This document shows positions 12,240 to 25,029 of a DNA stretch of 64,000 nucleotides, piece after piece. Source of the stretch: Capsicum annuum (Eukaryota; Streptophyta; Magnoliopsida; Solanales; Solanaceae); contig NC_061120.1 in the NCBI RefSeq assembly GCF_002878395.1, positions 114,548,407-114,612,406 on the forward strand. Direction: 5' to 3'. The notes beneath the pieces were generated by a model. The model searched no databases. It worked only from the letters and a program-made list of their open reading frames with translations, and was not told the DNA's origin. The position numbers and the translations under genes were made by a program. Within the stretch, counting starts at the first letter, position 1; each line of letters begins with the position of its first letter.

Positions 12240-12640
12240 TCGCAATCAGGTAGTGAAGAAGATTCACCATGAATGTCGTGAGTGTCGTGATATAAGTCCT
12301 AGGTCTAAGAGTTGATTTAATTGGAGTTGTCTTAGTTTCTATCCCAAAGAACACTGTTCTCAGAGTAGGTATTCTCCACATCCATTCTATTAGTCAAAAA
12401 GTTAGCCTAGTTATCTTGTTTAAGAAGTACTTCAAATTACTAATGGACACCAATCTAGTGCTACTGATTGCCCTGGTAAGGGTAATGGTTAATCTTTGAG
12501 AGTTTCATCATCTGGTTATTCTAAGCGTGATGGTTATTCTTGGTTAGCTAGATTTATAATTTCTAGTTCAGTTCAAATATCATATTATAGTTGTGGAGCT
12601 CCTAGTTAATTTATTTGAGATTGCCCTAGTTGTATGACAA
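12240..12640 (+). pseudogene. G2 gag 3' part with zinc-knuckle remnant
   Basis: Translation around 12591-12627 gives CGAPS-stop-FI-stop-DCP, the second half of a CX2CX4HX4C knuckle in which His is lost and two codons have become stops. Upstream sequence is rich in Ser/Gly codons, as in the low-complexity gag tail before the knuckle in this family. The 5' part of gag is not recognisable. Confidence 0.5.
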
Positions 12641-13349
12641 TTGTTGTTTCAACTTATGGTGTTTCCCATATTAGAGAATTTAATCCCTCATCAAGATTTA
12701 TTTCTCATGGTTGCATGGTAGTTTCCAAGGTTATTGGGGAGGTTTTCACATAAGTAGGATTGAGGTTGTTTAGGTGCCCATCCAGGTGAAGGGTGTGTTT
12801 AATTATATGCAGCTTATGCAAGACATAGGTTGAGATTTTCAATGTTGTTGTTACAAATTTTATTTTGGTGAGCCTCTAGTTTTCCCTTGCCTAATTTAAT
12901 CTGGTATCCACTTATTCTTATATATCTACTTATTATGAAGCACTATTAGAGTTGTCTTCCAACTTATTATCTATAACATTATATGTATCTATAGTCATGT
13001 GTGATTTCTTAGTAGTGGATCAAGTTTTTAGATCATTTGTTATGACTATTAGAGATATTGATACTTAGTTTGATCTTATTATTCTAGATATAGAGGATTT
13101 TAATATGATTCTAAGCATGTACTTCTTATGTCACTATCATTCCATCATGGATTATTTTTCCAAGACTATTACCTTAGACATTCCTAGCATAGCCCTATTC
13201 GAGTGGAAGGAAGCGATTAGCCATAAGCCGATGGGGATTATTCCTATGTTCATGTTAAGAGGTTTATTTTGAGGGGTTATGATTCTTAGCTCACTTATAT
13301 TTGTGAAACTAGTGTGGAGAGTATGTCTTATGACTATGTTCCTATTGTT

Positions 13350-14160
13350 TATGAGTTTCCTGATGTGTTACCTATCGTCCTGCCTACTATTCCCCCTGCC
13401 TATAATATTGAATTTGCTATTAATCTCAAACATGGCTCCTGACCTATTTCTATGGCATCTTACCGTATGACTCCAATAGATCTTAAGGAGTTGAATTCTC
13501 AATATTAGGGTCTTCTTGATAAGGGTTTTATTAGATCGATTATATCCCATAAGGGAGATCCTATGCCATTTTTATAGAAGAACGATAGATACATGCATAT
13601 GTGTATTGATTATAGGCCACTTAATTAGTTGATGGTGAAGAAGTGTTATCTTATGCCTTGAATTAATGATTTGTTTAACCATCTTTAGGGTGCAACAGCT
13701 TTTTAAGATTAATTTAATACGTGGTTATCATCAGTTTAGAATTCTAGATGGGATATTATGAAGACAACCTTTAGGACCCGTTATGGTCATTATAAACTCT
13801 TAGTGATGTCATTTGTGTTAACCAATAACCTAGCCACATTCATGGATTTAATGAACCAAGTATTTAGTCCTTATTTGGATTCTTTTATGATTTTGTTCAT
13901 AGATGACATCCTCCTATATTCGAGGAGTAGGGATAAGCATGTAAAACATTTGAGGATTGTGCACCAGACTTTGAGAGATTATGTGGTTTTTTGCAAAATT
14001 TTCTAAGTATGAGTTTTGACTTGAGTACATGACATTGCTCATATATGTGGTGTCTAAAGATAGTATTCTGGTAGATCCAGGTAAGATTGAGGAAATTAAT
14101 GATTGGGCTTGGTATAAATCTTTGACTGAGGTTCATAGCTTCATTGGTTTGGCCGATCAT
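13350..14160 (+). pseudogene. G2 reverse transcriptase remnant
   Basis: Collinear fragments include [23 protein letters not shown] and CIDYRPLN. The 82-residue open frame 13758-14006 continues with [32 protein letters not shown] and the catalytic box [14 protein letters not shown] (around 13893-13935). Both catalytic Asp codons survive although stops flank the fragment on both sides. Confidence 0.8.
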
Positions 14161-14229
14161 TATAGATGATTTATCGAAGGTCTTGCTACTATTCTAGTGC
14201 CTATGACCAGATTAACTCTGAAGAAGGTT

Positions 14230-14600
14230 CCATTTTTATAGTTTGAGAAGTTTGAATTGGGCTTTGGAAACCTATAGGATTTTCTCACTTTAGCTCTTGT
14301 TTTAGCGTTTCCTATTTAGGGTGATGGATTCATTGTATTTTGTTATGCTTTTGGTGTTTGTTTAGGTTTTGTATTGATGAAGCAAGGTTGTGGTATTTCT
14401 TATGCTTTTAGATAAATTCTGCTGCATAAGCACAACTACCTCACTAATGATTTGGAGTTGGCAATGGTATTTTTTTCCTTACTTTGGAGGCATTATCTTA
14501 ATGGAATTCATTATGAGATTTTCCCTGATCATCACAGCCTTCATCATCTTATAACCTGAGAGAGGTTAATGCTAGATAGTATAGATGAATGGAGTTACTT
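14230..14600 (+). pseudogene. G2 RNase H remnant
   Basis: Fragments GVCLGFVLMKQG, NDLELAMVFFSLLWRHYLN and FPDHHSLHHL are the gypsy RNase H landmarks in order. The first catalytic Asp position reads as Tyr-Ala rather than Asp-Ala. Several stops interrupt the frame. Confidence 0.65.
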
Positions 14601-14899
14601 AAGGATTATAATATTTTGACCTTTTAACATCCAAGCAAGGAAAATATTATAGAAGATTATTTGAGTTGAAAGGCAGTGAATATGGGTAGCTTAGCTTGTA
14701 TTTTAGTTTCTTAGAGGTAGTAATCACAGGATATTCAGTCCTTAACCAACCTAATGTTTCAGACCCTGGGCTGATTTGAGGTAGTGTTGAGGTGACATCT
14801 TCATTATTTGAGTAGATTAGAGATCATCAGTTTAAGGATAGTAATCTTCAATTCCTTTATGATGAAGTGTTGTGTGATGATTCCAAGAGAAGCACCATA

Positions 14900-15830
14900 G
14901 ATTCATAGGGTATTTTCAGATTTGGTGGCCATATTTATATTTCAAGGATCGATGACTTGGTTTAGTTGATTTTCCATAAGGCTAATAACTTTAGATATTC
15001 ATTCATCATGACACAACCAAGATGTATAGAGATTTGAGTTAGTATTATTAGTGGAGTGGTATAAAGAGAGATGTGGGAGAATTTATATCTTGTCGTCTAT
15101 GTTGTTAGTAGGTAAAGGATGAGAATAAATGACCTATTGGATTAACTCAGAGGTTACCAATTCTCGAGTGGAAATGGGAACAGATTACAATGGATTTTTT
15201 TGGTGCTTTGTCTCATACTTCCTATAGTTCTGTTGGTATTTGGGTCATTGTAGATTGTTTGACTAATTAAACATATTTAAAACCTATTCAATGCCTTTTC
15301 AATACTCTGATATTATCCCATATCTATGTTTTGGAGATAGTGTGTTTACATGGAATGCCTATTTCTATTATTCTATATTGTGTTTATATGTTTACTTCGA
15401 GATTTTGAAGGTCTTTCCGATATGAGTTGGGTACTAAAGTTGATCTTAGTATAACTTTTCATCCATAGATAAATGGTCATCGTTGCCTAATATTTAGTTC
15501 CTTAAGGATATGCTATGGGTCTGTGTTATGGATTTTAGAGGCCAGTGGGAGGATCTTTTTTCCTTGGCAGAGTTTGAATATAATAAAAGTTATCATTAGA
15601 GTATTGAAATGGCGCCTTTTGAGGCTTTGTATTGAAGGATATGTTGTTCTCTGATTGGATGGTTTTAGACTTTCGAGGGCAGGCATCGTGGTACTGATTT
15701 GCTTCAGCAATCGTTAGATAGAGTCAGGGTAATTCAGGATAGGCTGAGAGTATGTCATAGTATTCACCATATTTTGTTGAAACAACCTTGGATGGAAATT
15801 TTAGTGTTCCATCATACTTAAATATTAAAT
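14900..15830 (+). pseudogene. G2 integrase remnant
   Basis: The best fragment (15500-15760) reads KDMLWVCVMDFRGQWEDLF, SLAEFEYNKSYH, SIEMAPFEALY and later DRVRVIQDRLRV, the post-catalytic part of a gypsy integrase. The catalytic region upstream is heavily mutated. Sequence past 15830 no longer aligns to the expected C-terminus. Confidence 0.65.
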
Positions 15831-16611
15831 TTAGTGTGTTCCCATAGTTATTTTGTGTGTAAGGAATTCTAGATAAATCTCATGGTCTTGATGGAAACTT
15901 GGAAGATTTTCCAAGTTTCAATTGTCATCTTGTGTAGCTGCAATTACAAGCCTACAACCAAGATCGTAGTACACTTGGTGGGAGAATATGGTTCGATTGT
16001 AGATCATGTGTGTTATTGTAATTCACTCTTGAAGCCTTAAGAAGCTACCATTACAGTTCTGGGTCCACAACATCTAGATCCAAGTACTTGGTATAGGCAT
16101 AAATAGATCTCAATGTCACGAATTCAACCATTTCTCACCCTTTCTTGACAGCATAAACTCTAAATTGTGTGATAGCTTAAAATTAAGACTTGGGGTGAAT
16201 TGGGAACTTGATTAACATTTATTTTTGCGATTATCTTCCAATTTGAGGTAAGAATTCACCCTTTCATGGTGAAATTTCTTGATTTGTTGCTCGAAACCCC
16301 AAAACTTATTTGGCTTGATTTTAGCCCCAATTTAACCTGATTTTTACCTTTTTTTAAGGTAATAATTCCTTGATCATGTAAGAATGATGAGTTGGTTTTA
16401 GAAACACAATTTTTGTAAGTGGGACCCATGTCTCAAAGCTTAATAGTACAATATGGTATCGTTATTCTTATGTTTATGAGTAAAATCTGTTTTTGATACT
16501 TGTCATGTATAGGAGGCTACTCGAAAGTGAAAAACTATAGTTTAGCAGTTTGTTATCTTTATTGGGGATTATGAAAGCATGATTCATCCATTTTTATATT
16601 GAGCTACTACA
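15830..16611. other. Unassigned spacer before C1
   Basis: No motif above background. Part may be the eroded 3' end or LTR of G2. No partner repeat for it was found elsewhere in the window. Confidence 0.35.
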
Positions 16612-17349
16612 TGTAGTTTTGATGATGGGCATCGAACTTCAAGGGACCAATGCCCTGAATGTGCAAGGTACAGTACAACTGACACGTGTCTCTGCCCAGA
16701 TTTTTCCTCTTGTGTAACAAATTTGTAGGTATTTCTCGTTCTTATTAAGACACCTTGTCCAATGATATCTCATCCATAATCATCACTCAACTTTAAAAGG
16801 AAAAATATGCTTATTCATCAAATGTTTTTTACAAATTCAAAGAGTGAAGAGAGGCAGAAAAAACTCTATTTCAACTCTGCTTAAGTTCTTAGTTGTTATG
16901 TGTACTTAAATAGAAATTGTTCTTGCGGGAATTTTAATTTGTAAATGAATTACTCACGTAATAAGAGTAATAAAATTTTCTCTTTGAATATAGGGTACTT
17001 CGGTAGAGTTTCCAAAGTTTGACACTGATTAAAGTTAACTAGTGTAGAGGGTCATTGGTAGAGGTGTCTAGATGAGCTTATTATAGAATTATTACAAGCA
17101 AAAGGAACCTAGAGATAGGTTCATTAAAGAAAGCAGTGAAGATTTTGATTATAGTGGATATTGGAGAGTTTGTGAAGGAAACCCATGGTTTTCTCTTCCT
17201 TGAGCAAGGGGATGTCAACATTAAAATCCTGTGTTTTTACTCTGCATCCACTATTTTTTGACTCTTGGTTACTTTACTGTATTTTTCCTATGATTGACTT
17301 TGAGGGACTTGGTCCCTCAATGCTTTGTGCAACCGCTATGGTTTCAATA
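16612..17349 (+). repeat. C1 5' LTR
   Basis: Begins TGTAGTTTTGATGATG and ends GGTTTCAATA, where the final dinucleotide should be CA, as in the other two copies. It aligns end to end with 30857-31594 and 41431-42170. A primer site immediately downstream marks it as the 5' LTR. Confidence 0.85.
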
Positions 17350-17351
17350 AT

Positions 17352-17363
17352 TAGTATCAGAGA
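17352..17363 (+). promoter_or_regulatory. C1 primer-binding site
   Basis: TAGTATCAGAGA follows the LTR after two bases. It matches the initiator-Met tRNA type site TGGTATCAGAGC at 10 of 12 positions, the differences being G to A and C to A. Confidence 0.7.
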
Positions 17364-17406
17364 AAGTTCACTCTAAAAGGATCACACCTAGAGTGTCTTA
17401 GTTATC

Positions 17407-18380
17407 ATGACTACTCTACCTAATTTATAAGAAAGGGAATCTATCACTAGACCACCAAGATTCAATGGGAAGTATTATGGGTGGTGAAAATTGGATATCT
17501 GGCTTTATTAGGGCTGACGATATTAAAGTAATGGATATAAACCTTAATGGACCTCATGTTCCTGTTAAAGAAGTAAAAGAAGGAGAAATAACTAGAATGG
17601 CTGTTAAAAGTAGGAGAGAGTATGATGAATAAGACAGAAAGAAAATTGAACAGATCTATAAGGCTAAGAAATTGTTGGTTTGGGGTATAGAGCCTGTTGA
17701 GTTTAGCTGGATTACTGCCGGTGAAAATGTAAAATCAATTTCTAATTAATTAAGGACTACTCATAAAGGTACTACTGATGTAATGGATTCAAAAGTGGAC
17801 ATGTTGATTACTCAGTATAAAATCTTCATTATGAAAGAAAGGGAAACCATCCAACGAAATGCATACAAGATTCACTTCTATCACTAATGAACTTCATTGA
17901 TTAGGAGAAGTGATTCTAGTTTATAAGAAAGTGAGAAAAATTCTTGGTGGCCTTCCTAATTCTTGGTAAATCAAAGTAGATGCTATAACTGTGGCGAAAA
18001 ACCTGAAGACCCTCACCATGGATGAACATGTTGAAATTCTAAAAACTCATGAGCTCAATAAGCAGCAAAAACTAGAGAAGAACGAAGTTAAAAGAGAAAA
18101 ATATTTGGCATTGAAGGCTTCGAAGCATGATTCAAGTGATGATTATATAGATTCTGCCTATTTAGAAAATAAGATTGTTTGAGCCATGAAGAAAAGTGGT
18201 TAGTTTGAAAGAAAAGGTAGCAGCCGTAAAAAAGGAATCAATGTTGCGGTGTGTCACTAATATGGAAGTCTTGAGAATTTTATCAAAGACTGTCCAATGC
18301 ACAATTTGAATTATTAGGAGTATCTCTAGCCTGGAGGTCACAAGGGTAAAAATAGGGTCCAAGTTATAAAAAATTCAAGA
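17407..18380 (+). pseudogene. C1 gag, UBN2 / copia-type (broken)
   Basis: A start codon at 17407 opens a frame with RPPRFNGKYYGWW near the N-terminus, the signature of copia-type gag proteins (UBN2 family). It continues through YKAKKLLVWGIEPVEF, LGGLPNSW and a basic-acidic helix region (17991-18182). A zinc-knuckle remnant CHxYGSLENFIKDCP lies at about 18249-18296, with the second Cys changed to Tyr. Stops interrupt the frame at several sites, many of them single-base transitions from a coding triplet. In intact relatives this protein packages element RNA. Confidence 0.8.
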
Positions 18381-19360
18381 AGGAATGCAACAACGGAGTA
18401 TGATGTAAAGAAAGATTTGGTAGATTAAAGACTCTTCCAGTAACTCAAATGAAGATGAAAAGACTAGAGATGTTTCTACGCTAGCTGTGGATGACGGTTC
18501 AGTGATCTATGATTCCTTGTTTGTATTCATGGAAAACATATAGAATGAAGGAGAAAAAAAGGTAACCCATTCTGATATTAAGGATAATCTAGATAATTAC
18601 ATTGCTAAGAAGATAAAATGACTTTAAAGTGTGTTGATAGACTCTATATAAGAACTAACTATTGAGAACAATACCATAAAGGAAAAAGTAGAGAATCAGG
18701 AGCATAAGTTGATAGCTTTAACTCTCCATATTTTTGAAATACAACAGTTGTTCACTTATATAAAATATAAAAATATTAGTTTTATGAGTAATGTGAAGAA
18801 TTTAAATGATGTAGATGGTAAAGCGAAGAAGGAAGCCTCAACGTTTCAGGTTGATCTTGAGGAGAAATTAAAAGTATCACAAAAATATTTCTGTCAGAAC
18901 TTCACAGGATTAAAGAGTTAGAAATGGACCTAGTCTGTTTGAGAGAAGAGCTCAACAAGTTTCTTAGATTGACTGCATGTTAACAGATCCTTTCTAATTT
19001 GACTAATGTAGGTGTTAAAGATGGTATGGTCTGGGCTATAAAGGAGATTTCCAATCTGTTGAGTTTAAAGGAAAGGCTGCCCTTGATGATAGAGGCAAAG
19101 GGCATGAACTCCTTTACACTGACTGTGAAAGAGATGTACATTTGAATAAAAGATGTCAGCACGGGATTAATGATAAATTGACGAATACTAAATACATTAA
19201 GTAGGAGAATGCACATACTAAAAGCTTCAATTCTCTTAAAAAGGTGAAGTGGAAGTTATCAATACCTAGATGAGATAAGAAGAATTTGATCAAACCATTA
19301 TCCTCCTACGGGTAACTCAAACTTAAGTGGGTTCCCCAATATCATTTCTGATCATGATTC
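18380..19360 (+). pseudogene. C1 gag C-terminal extension, helical / coiled-coil-like
   Basis: Fragments rich in Glu, Lys, Leu and Asn (for example 18709-18921 and the frame around 18910-19140) look like long amphipathic helices, and a conserved-looking KLKWVP motif occurs near 19318-19335. No pol motif appears. It seems to be the tail of the gag ORF rather than a separate gene, broken by stops and frameshifts. Function beyond gag is unknown. Confidence 0.5.
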
Positions 19361-19990
19361 CAGGAATGGGAAGGGATAAAAGATAGGAATATCTCATTAA
19401 TTAAAGGGGTTCAAAGATTAATAATAAAAGGTATAACTATATTATCTCTATGAATACTTGAATATGGAGGTATATTATTTTTAAATTGATGAGTTCAACG
19501 GACCTGGTCCCTAGGAAATCCATCTCAGAAGAAAAAGCTTTAGCATAATGAATAACATGTGAATTAATATCTTTTCTAAATAATTGGCTATGTTTAGGAG
19601 GCTGGTATCCTTGGTATAATAGGTGTATGTTAATCTAACTCAGTATCATACCATTGAAGGTATACACCGAAGAGGAAAGATATGGAAGGAAATAATTTAA
19701 CCAAACACAAATTAAAAGTTCATTTAAAAGAGAGGGACCTCATCCCATCTCTCGGGTGATTGCCAAAATAATGTGCCTTAAGTTTTATAAAATTTCTATT
19801 CAAAAAGGCCACATGTCTAATCCTATATGAACAAAAGCTATCAACTTAGTTCATATATGAAGAGTCACAACCGTTGTCATTAGACGCATCCATCCAAAAA
19901 GGTATTCTCTTATTTCATTCTCTTCTTAAATAACTCAAATCATTATTTTCCTCATCAACAAAAACTGATCCTTCTTCTTCCTTTCTCAAA
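19360..19990 (+). other. Gap between the two C1 ORFs, possible leader of ORF2
   Basis: No coding signal. The last 100 bases are pyrimidine-rich (runs of ttcttc, cctcatc, ccttcttcttcc), which resembles a plant 5' untranslated leader before the start codon at 19999. This is inference from composition only. Confidence 0.3.
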
Positions 19991-19998
19991 AATGCAAA

Positions 19999-20725
19999 AT
20001 GTTTGAGACTCCCTCTTCTTTAAAACCTATGAAAGAATTGTCCTCAGATCATCTTACAAAGTCACCAAGTGGGTTACCCATCAATTCATCTTATGAGACT
20101 TCTCAGACCCTAAGGGAAACTTTTCCAGTAGACACTCTAAGCTCCAGTAATTGTTTGGTCCAAGTTGATGACCTAAACAATGGTTTTGTCTATAAAATTG
20201 AACAAAATATTCTTCAATCTAAATGATATTTTTCCTCAAAAAAACTAAAGTCCTACAATGACCACCAAGTCCCGGTTGCCTCTGAGGAATTGAAAGGTAC
20301 CGAAATTTAAAATAATTTACAATAACTTGGTTCTCCTAACCTTTTCGAGTTAGATTATATATTTTCTCATCTTGTTGACGGGGGGATCCTTCTAAAAATG
20401 TCTGATTCTCCTAGCTGTGTCAAATGGGTGTCTAAGAATTAACTCTTTCTGGCTCATGATCAGATGGAAAGTTTAGTTTATATAGAGGATCAAATAACAT
20501 GGGAAGATAATAACTTAAAAAAAGGATGGGCAATTCATATTACATTGAAATGAAGAAGATAAAGAAGATGCGAATGAACAATCTCAGATTTGGAAAATGA
20601 ACAAATTGAAGGACAATAAAGGAAAGGAGAAATTGATTGACTATGGAAAACAAGTTACATGCTCTTACTCCAGTAGAGGGTCTAAATGAAATTACTAGTA
20701 GCTGCAATTACGAAGAAAAAGCCTT
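19999..20725 (+). pseudogene. C1 second ORF, N-terminal part (5' of the G3 insertion)
   Basis: An open frame begins at 19999 (MFETPSSLKPMKEL) after a pyrimidine-rich leader and runs to 20226. It then continues through stops and frame changes with Ser/Pro- and Asp/Glu/Lys-rich composition to the insertion point. The reading direction matches the part resuming at 29054. I do not recognise a domain in this half. Confidence 0.45.
20721..20725. repeat. Target-site duplication of G3, left copy (gcctt)
   Basis: gcctt precedes the left LTR and gtctt (29054-29058) follows the right LTR, one C/T difference. The duplicated site lies inside the second ORF of C1. Confidence 0.75.
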
Positions 20726-22717
20726 TGTAATGCCCCAAGATCCCATCCCGAGACGTCACACGGTGCTTAAGGCCACATGCGGCCTCAAGCTAACCCTCTA
20801 AACCTGCCATCACTTCTAGAACTCACTTTGACAATAGTCGTGCTGATATCAGAGAGAATGAAATATCATAAATATACTGGAATAAGATAAGAAACTAGCC
20901 TGTACAATCTAAAACACTGAAATTCTGTACATACCAACCCTTTAGTCTGACAAAGCCTGTATACATCAAAATCAAGGAGACATTGAGACAAACCCCCAAC
21001 TAAATCAAATAGTACTGAAAGCCATAAAAACAAAACAGTATCAGAAAATATAAACATGGTCCTCGAACCATGAGCACTCACCACTGAGAAGATGAAAAGT
21101 GGAACCCGAATATCACTAATGCTACTGAGTACTTGAACCTACATTACGAGAAAATGTAGCCCATAGGAAAAATATGAGGGTCAGCACTTTGGAATGTACT
21201 GAGTATGTGAGGGTGCATGTAACAATGTAAATACCATCATCAATTTCATGAAAACATTCATATGTACAATGATGGCTCACTTGGCTTGAGTTAGATAGAA
21301 ACATAATTTCCAAGATCTCATCGTAAATAAATCATAGGATAAAAACCTCATATATCATTATAAACAACTAACTCTTCAACTAGAGACTTCGAGTGACGCT
21401 ATAATTCAAGAAACTCTTATGGACATGGGAGGTGCTTATAACCGACATACACTATGTGAGCTACATAGAGTCCAACGTTTTGCCCTCCTATGGAGAGAAC
21501 CCAACATTGGTGGGAGGGTCGTACTCTTTCCAGGGAGTACATCCTTAATTTAGTAATCACAATATCATAGTCAGCCTCCAATCCACAATTATCAACATCA
21601 ATCCTACGATGGCATATAGTTTTGGGGAAAATTCCATATTTCCCGCTCGGTGATAAATACTACTCACAGACAGAAGCTCAGAACGTGGTAGGAAATCCAC
21701 CACAAACATCACAAGGGTCTATCATGAAGACCAAATCAAATATCTTTCTCATTTATCAAATCATAATCAATTTATGGATTCCTAACTCAAATCAAATCAA
21801 ATCAATCTTTCTCAATGTCAAAAGGCATCAGTTCATTAAGTCATGGCAACATCAATAACTTTGAGGAAATATCAAGACTTATTGTAACAACTCAAATCTC
21901 ATGAATCAATATACTCAATAATCCAATTTGTCATAAGGAAGCTTAAATCTTGACACATATCTTCAAAGCACTTGAAATACCAACTCACGGTAGAAAGTTT
22001 AAATTCACAATATTAAATATCAAGTCATAACATGGAAATTATAAAATAATTATGTATAAGAAATCTTGAACAATTTATATTCTCATAATCTCATGATGAA
22101 GTAATTTGGGTATAAACCCACTTGCAAAATCATATAAATCCATAATAAAAATCAAAGCTTTGAGCACAAGGACGAAAGGATTGCTCTTGTTCAAAACCCC
22201 ACATACCATGGATTATGATTTTTAAGATGAAAAAGCTTTATTGAAAACTCTTCTTTACACTTTTGAGCTAAGTTTCTTGATGCCATTGGCTTACAGAACT
22301 TAATTATTGAACAACTTGGTGAAATCTTTTGAAGATTCTTGAATTTCTTGGAGATGGTTTGATTTAGGATTTTAGAAGAAACCCTAGTTTCTAGACAATT
22401 TTGGAGGAGAAATGAGACAGAAATGATCTTCTCTCCTCCACTTGGACATATATATATAAAACCAAAATGGGCAAAAAGGACCAAAATGCCCTTTTAAAAA
22501 GACTTAAAAGTTACTGATCGGGGTTTGTGATGGTCAAACTGATGGTCTGTCAGACAAACTGATGGTCCACTAGATCGTCCGTCACTCGAGGGCCAGAAAT
22601 GGGATATTCTGCCTCAACTTGACAGTCCTCTTGACTGTCCATCAAATTTTTGGCGGCCCATCTTTTTGGACGTCACACGATGGCTAGAAAAAGGGATTAC
22701 TGGCTTGGCTTGACGGG
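20726..22717 (-). repeat. G3 3' LTR, inner end deleted
   Basis: Starts TGTAATGCCCC and is collinear with 26809-28780. At about 22717 the LTR sequence (gcttgacggg) switches directly into integrase coding sequence (minus-strand ERTI motif). About 270 bp of LTR present at 28781-29053 are therefore absent. Confidence 0.85.
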
Positions 22718-22718
22718 A

Positions 22719-23400
22719 ATGTCTAGATAGTCCTCTCAGCCTTATCGTCTATCTGCGGATAAAAAGTAGAGCTAAGATAAACTTGGTTGCCAAGACCCTT
22801 CTAGAAGGCTCTCTAAAACTGAGAAGTAAATTGAGTACCTCTATCGGAGATAATAGACAATGGAACTCTATGCAACCTGACTAACTCTTTAAGGTATAGC
22901 TTAGCATATTCCTCAGTGGTGAAAGATGTATGTACTGGCAGAAAATATTCTGACTTAGTCAACCTATCTACAACGACCCAAATCAAATCATATCAACGTC
23001 GAGAAGGAGGTAAACCAGGCACAAAATCCATATTCACTTTCTCCCAATTCCAAGTAGGGATACTGAATTCTTGCATCATTCCATCGGGTCTTTAGTGTTC
23101 AATCTTATCCTGTTGGAAAGTTGAACACTTCTCTACAAAGTTTGCTATATCCTTTTTCATACCATTCCACCAATAAATTTCCCACAAATCATGGTATTTC
23201 TTGATAGCACCGGGATGAATAGAATATCACGTTCCATACGCTTCAGCCAAAATTCTCTTCCTCAAATCAACATTCGGAACACAAAGTCTACCTTGCTATA
23301 TCAACAAACTATTTCCCTCTTGGGAGAAAACCTCTACCTTCTAGTCCTTAAATGACTCTTTCAGTCAGACCAAACTAGGATCCCTGTCCTGCTTTTCTTC
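22719..23400 (-). pseudogene. G3 integrase, C-terminus deleted
   Basis: Minus-strand fragments include IEWYGMKKDIANFVEKC (zinc-binding N-terminal region), WVVVDRLTKSEYFLPVHTSF (first catalytic Asp), VPLSIISDRGTQF (second Asp) and DDKAERT (catalytic Glu). The sequence ends a few codons after ERTI at the deletion junction with the LTR. The catalytic triad is present but the frame is interrupted by stops. Confidence 0.8.
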
Positions 23401-23439
23401 TACCTCCGAGTCCCAAGAGAACTCAGAACTAATCTTAAG

Positions 23440-24090
23440 TTACATACTCTCTTCAGAGAAATAAACAAATCTAACACCCAACCTATCCAAACGATGCACA
23501 TCACCAGCCAATTCTTTTTTATCATTCTCTACATGAGCTATACTACCCATAGACACCCTGCTAAGAGCAGCTGCCACAACATTGGCCTTGCCCGGGTGAT
23601 ACATTACACTCATATCGTAGTCTTTTAGAAACTCTAACCATCTTCTTTGTCTAAGGTTCAAATCACTCTAAGTAAACATATACTGCAGGCTTTTGTGATC
23701 AGTAAACACATCAACATAAACACCATACAAATAATGTCTCCATATTTTCAAAGCAAAAAGTTGAACTTCTAATTTAAGATCATGGGTTGGGTAATTCTTA
23801 TTATGACGCTTCAACTGTCTAGATGCATAAGCTATAACTTTACCCATCTGCATCAATACACAACCCAGACCAACTCTAGAAGCATCACAATATACCATAA
23901 GACTATTAGCACCATCGGGTAAAGCTAACACTGGGGATGAAGTGAGTTGAGTCTTTAACTCCTGAAAACTCTTCTCACAAGCATCTGTCCACTGGAACTT
24001 AGCTTTCTTTGGGGTTAACCGGATCATGGGAGACGCGATAGAAGAGAAGCCCTCAACAAAATAATGGCAGTAACTAGCTAAACCTAAGAA
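23440..24090 (-). pseudogene. G3 RNase H and linker to integrase
   Basis: The frame 24027-23668 encodes [56 protein letters not shown] and [10 protein letters not shown], the gypsy RNase H landmarks. The HDLEL position reads HDLKL, so the usual Glu is Lys here. The frame 23661-23440 continues with [19 protein letters not shown] and [15 protein letters not shown], the conserved linker. A single frame break separates the two. Confidence 0.85.
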
Positions 24091-24099
24091 ACTCCTAAT

Positions 24100-24960
24100 A
24101 TCAGATTGGGAGGTAGGTCTAGGCTAATTCTTCACAGCTTCTGTCTTTTGAGAATCAACTCTAATATGTTCGAAAGAAACAATGTGACCCAGAAGAGAAA
24201 CTAACCTTAACCAAAATTCACACATGCTAAATTTAGCAAATAATTGATGAGCTCTAAGAGTTTCCAACGCGATTCGAAGATGATCTGCATGGTCATCCTC
24301 ACTTCGGTAATATACAAGAATATCATCTATGAACGTATTAACAAACAAATCTAGATACCCCTTTAATACTCGATTCATAAGATCGATAAAAGCCGATGGA
24401 GCATTGGTTAGCCCAAAAGACATGACAAGAAACTCAAAATGACCATAGCAGGTTTGGAAAGCTTACTTTAGAATATCACACTCTCTCACTTTAAGCTGAT
24501 GATAGCCGAATATAAGGTCTATCTTTGAGAAATAACTTGCACCTTATAGCTGATCAAATAAATCATCGATTCTAGGAAGAGGGTACTTCTTCTTATAGTC
24601 ACCTTGTTGAGCTGACGGTAGTCAATGCATATATGTAATGTACCATCTTTCTGCCACATAAATAGAATAGGTGCACCCTACGGGGAAACACTAGGTCTGA
24701 TAAAGCCTTTTTATAAGAGATCTTTGAGTTGCTCCTTCAACTCTTTACGTTCTGCAGGAGCAAGAAGGTATGGAGGGATCTAAATAGGCTAAGATCCAGT
24801 AAGGAGATCAATCCCGAATTCTATTTCTCTATCATGTGGAACCCCTAGAAGGTCTTCTAGGAAAACATCAGGAAAATCATTAAAAATGCTAACTAAATAA
24901 ATAGTCGGAGTCTCAAACTTAGTTTCTTTAACTCAAACCATATGATAGATGCAAACCTTC
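24100..24960 (-). pseudogene. G3 reverse transcriptase (broken)
   Basis: N-terminal pieces (24830-24570) read [39 protein letters not shown] and [12 protein letters not shown]. The frame 24423-24124 continues with [19 protein letters not shown] and the catalytic box [14 protein letters not shown], then [11 protein letters not shown]. Both catalytic Asp codons are intact; frameshifts and stops lie between the two parts. Confidence 0.85.
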
Positions 24961-25029
24961 GAAATTAACTTCCTAGCTTTGAGCTAGGATATGAAATGGC
25001 TCTTCGGAGTTGCAGAACTCCCGGACCCC

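Larger units (their letters stand above)
12130..16100 (+). mobile_element. G2: highly decayed Ty3/gypsy element, LTRs not identified
   Basis: Plus-strand remnants occur in gypsy order: gag zinc knuckle (~12590), protease region, reverse transcriptase (13350-14160), RNase H (14230-14600), integrase (14900-15830). Stops occur every few dozen codons in all frames, so this is older than G1. I could not find a primer site, polypurine tract or paired LTRs, so the limits are approximate. Lineage beyond Ty3/gypsy is not certain; the motif style is the Tekay/Del type. Confidence 0.75.
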
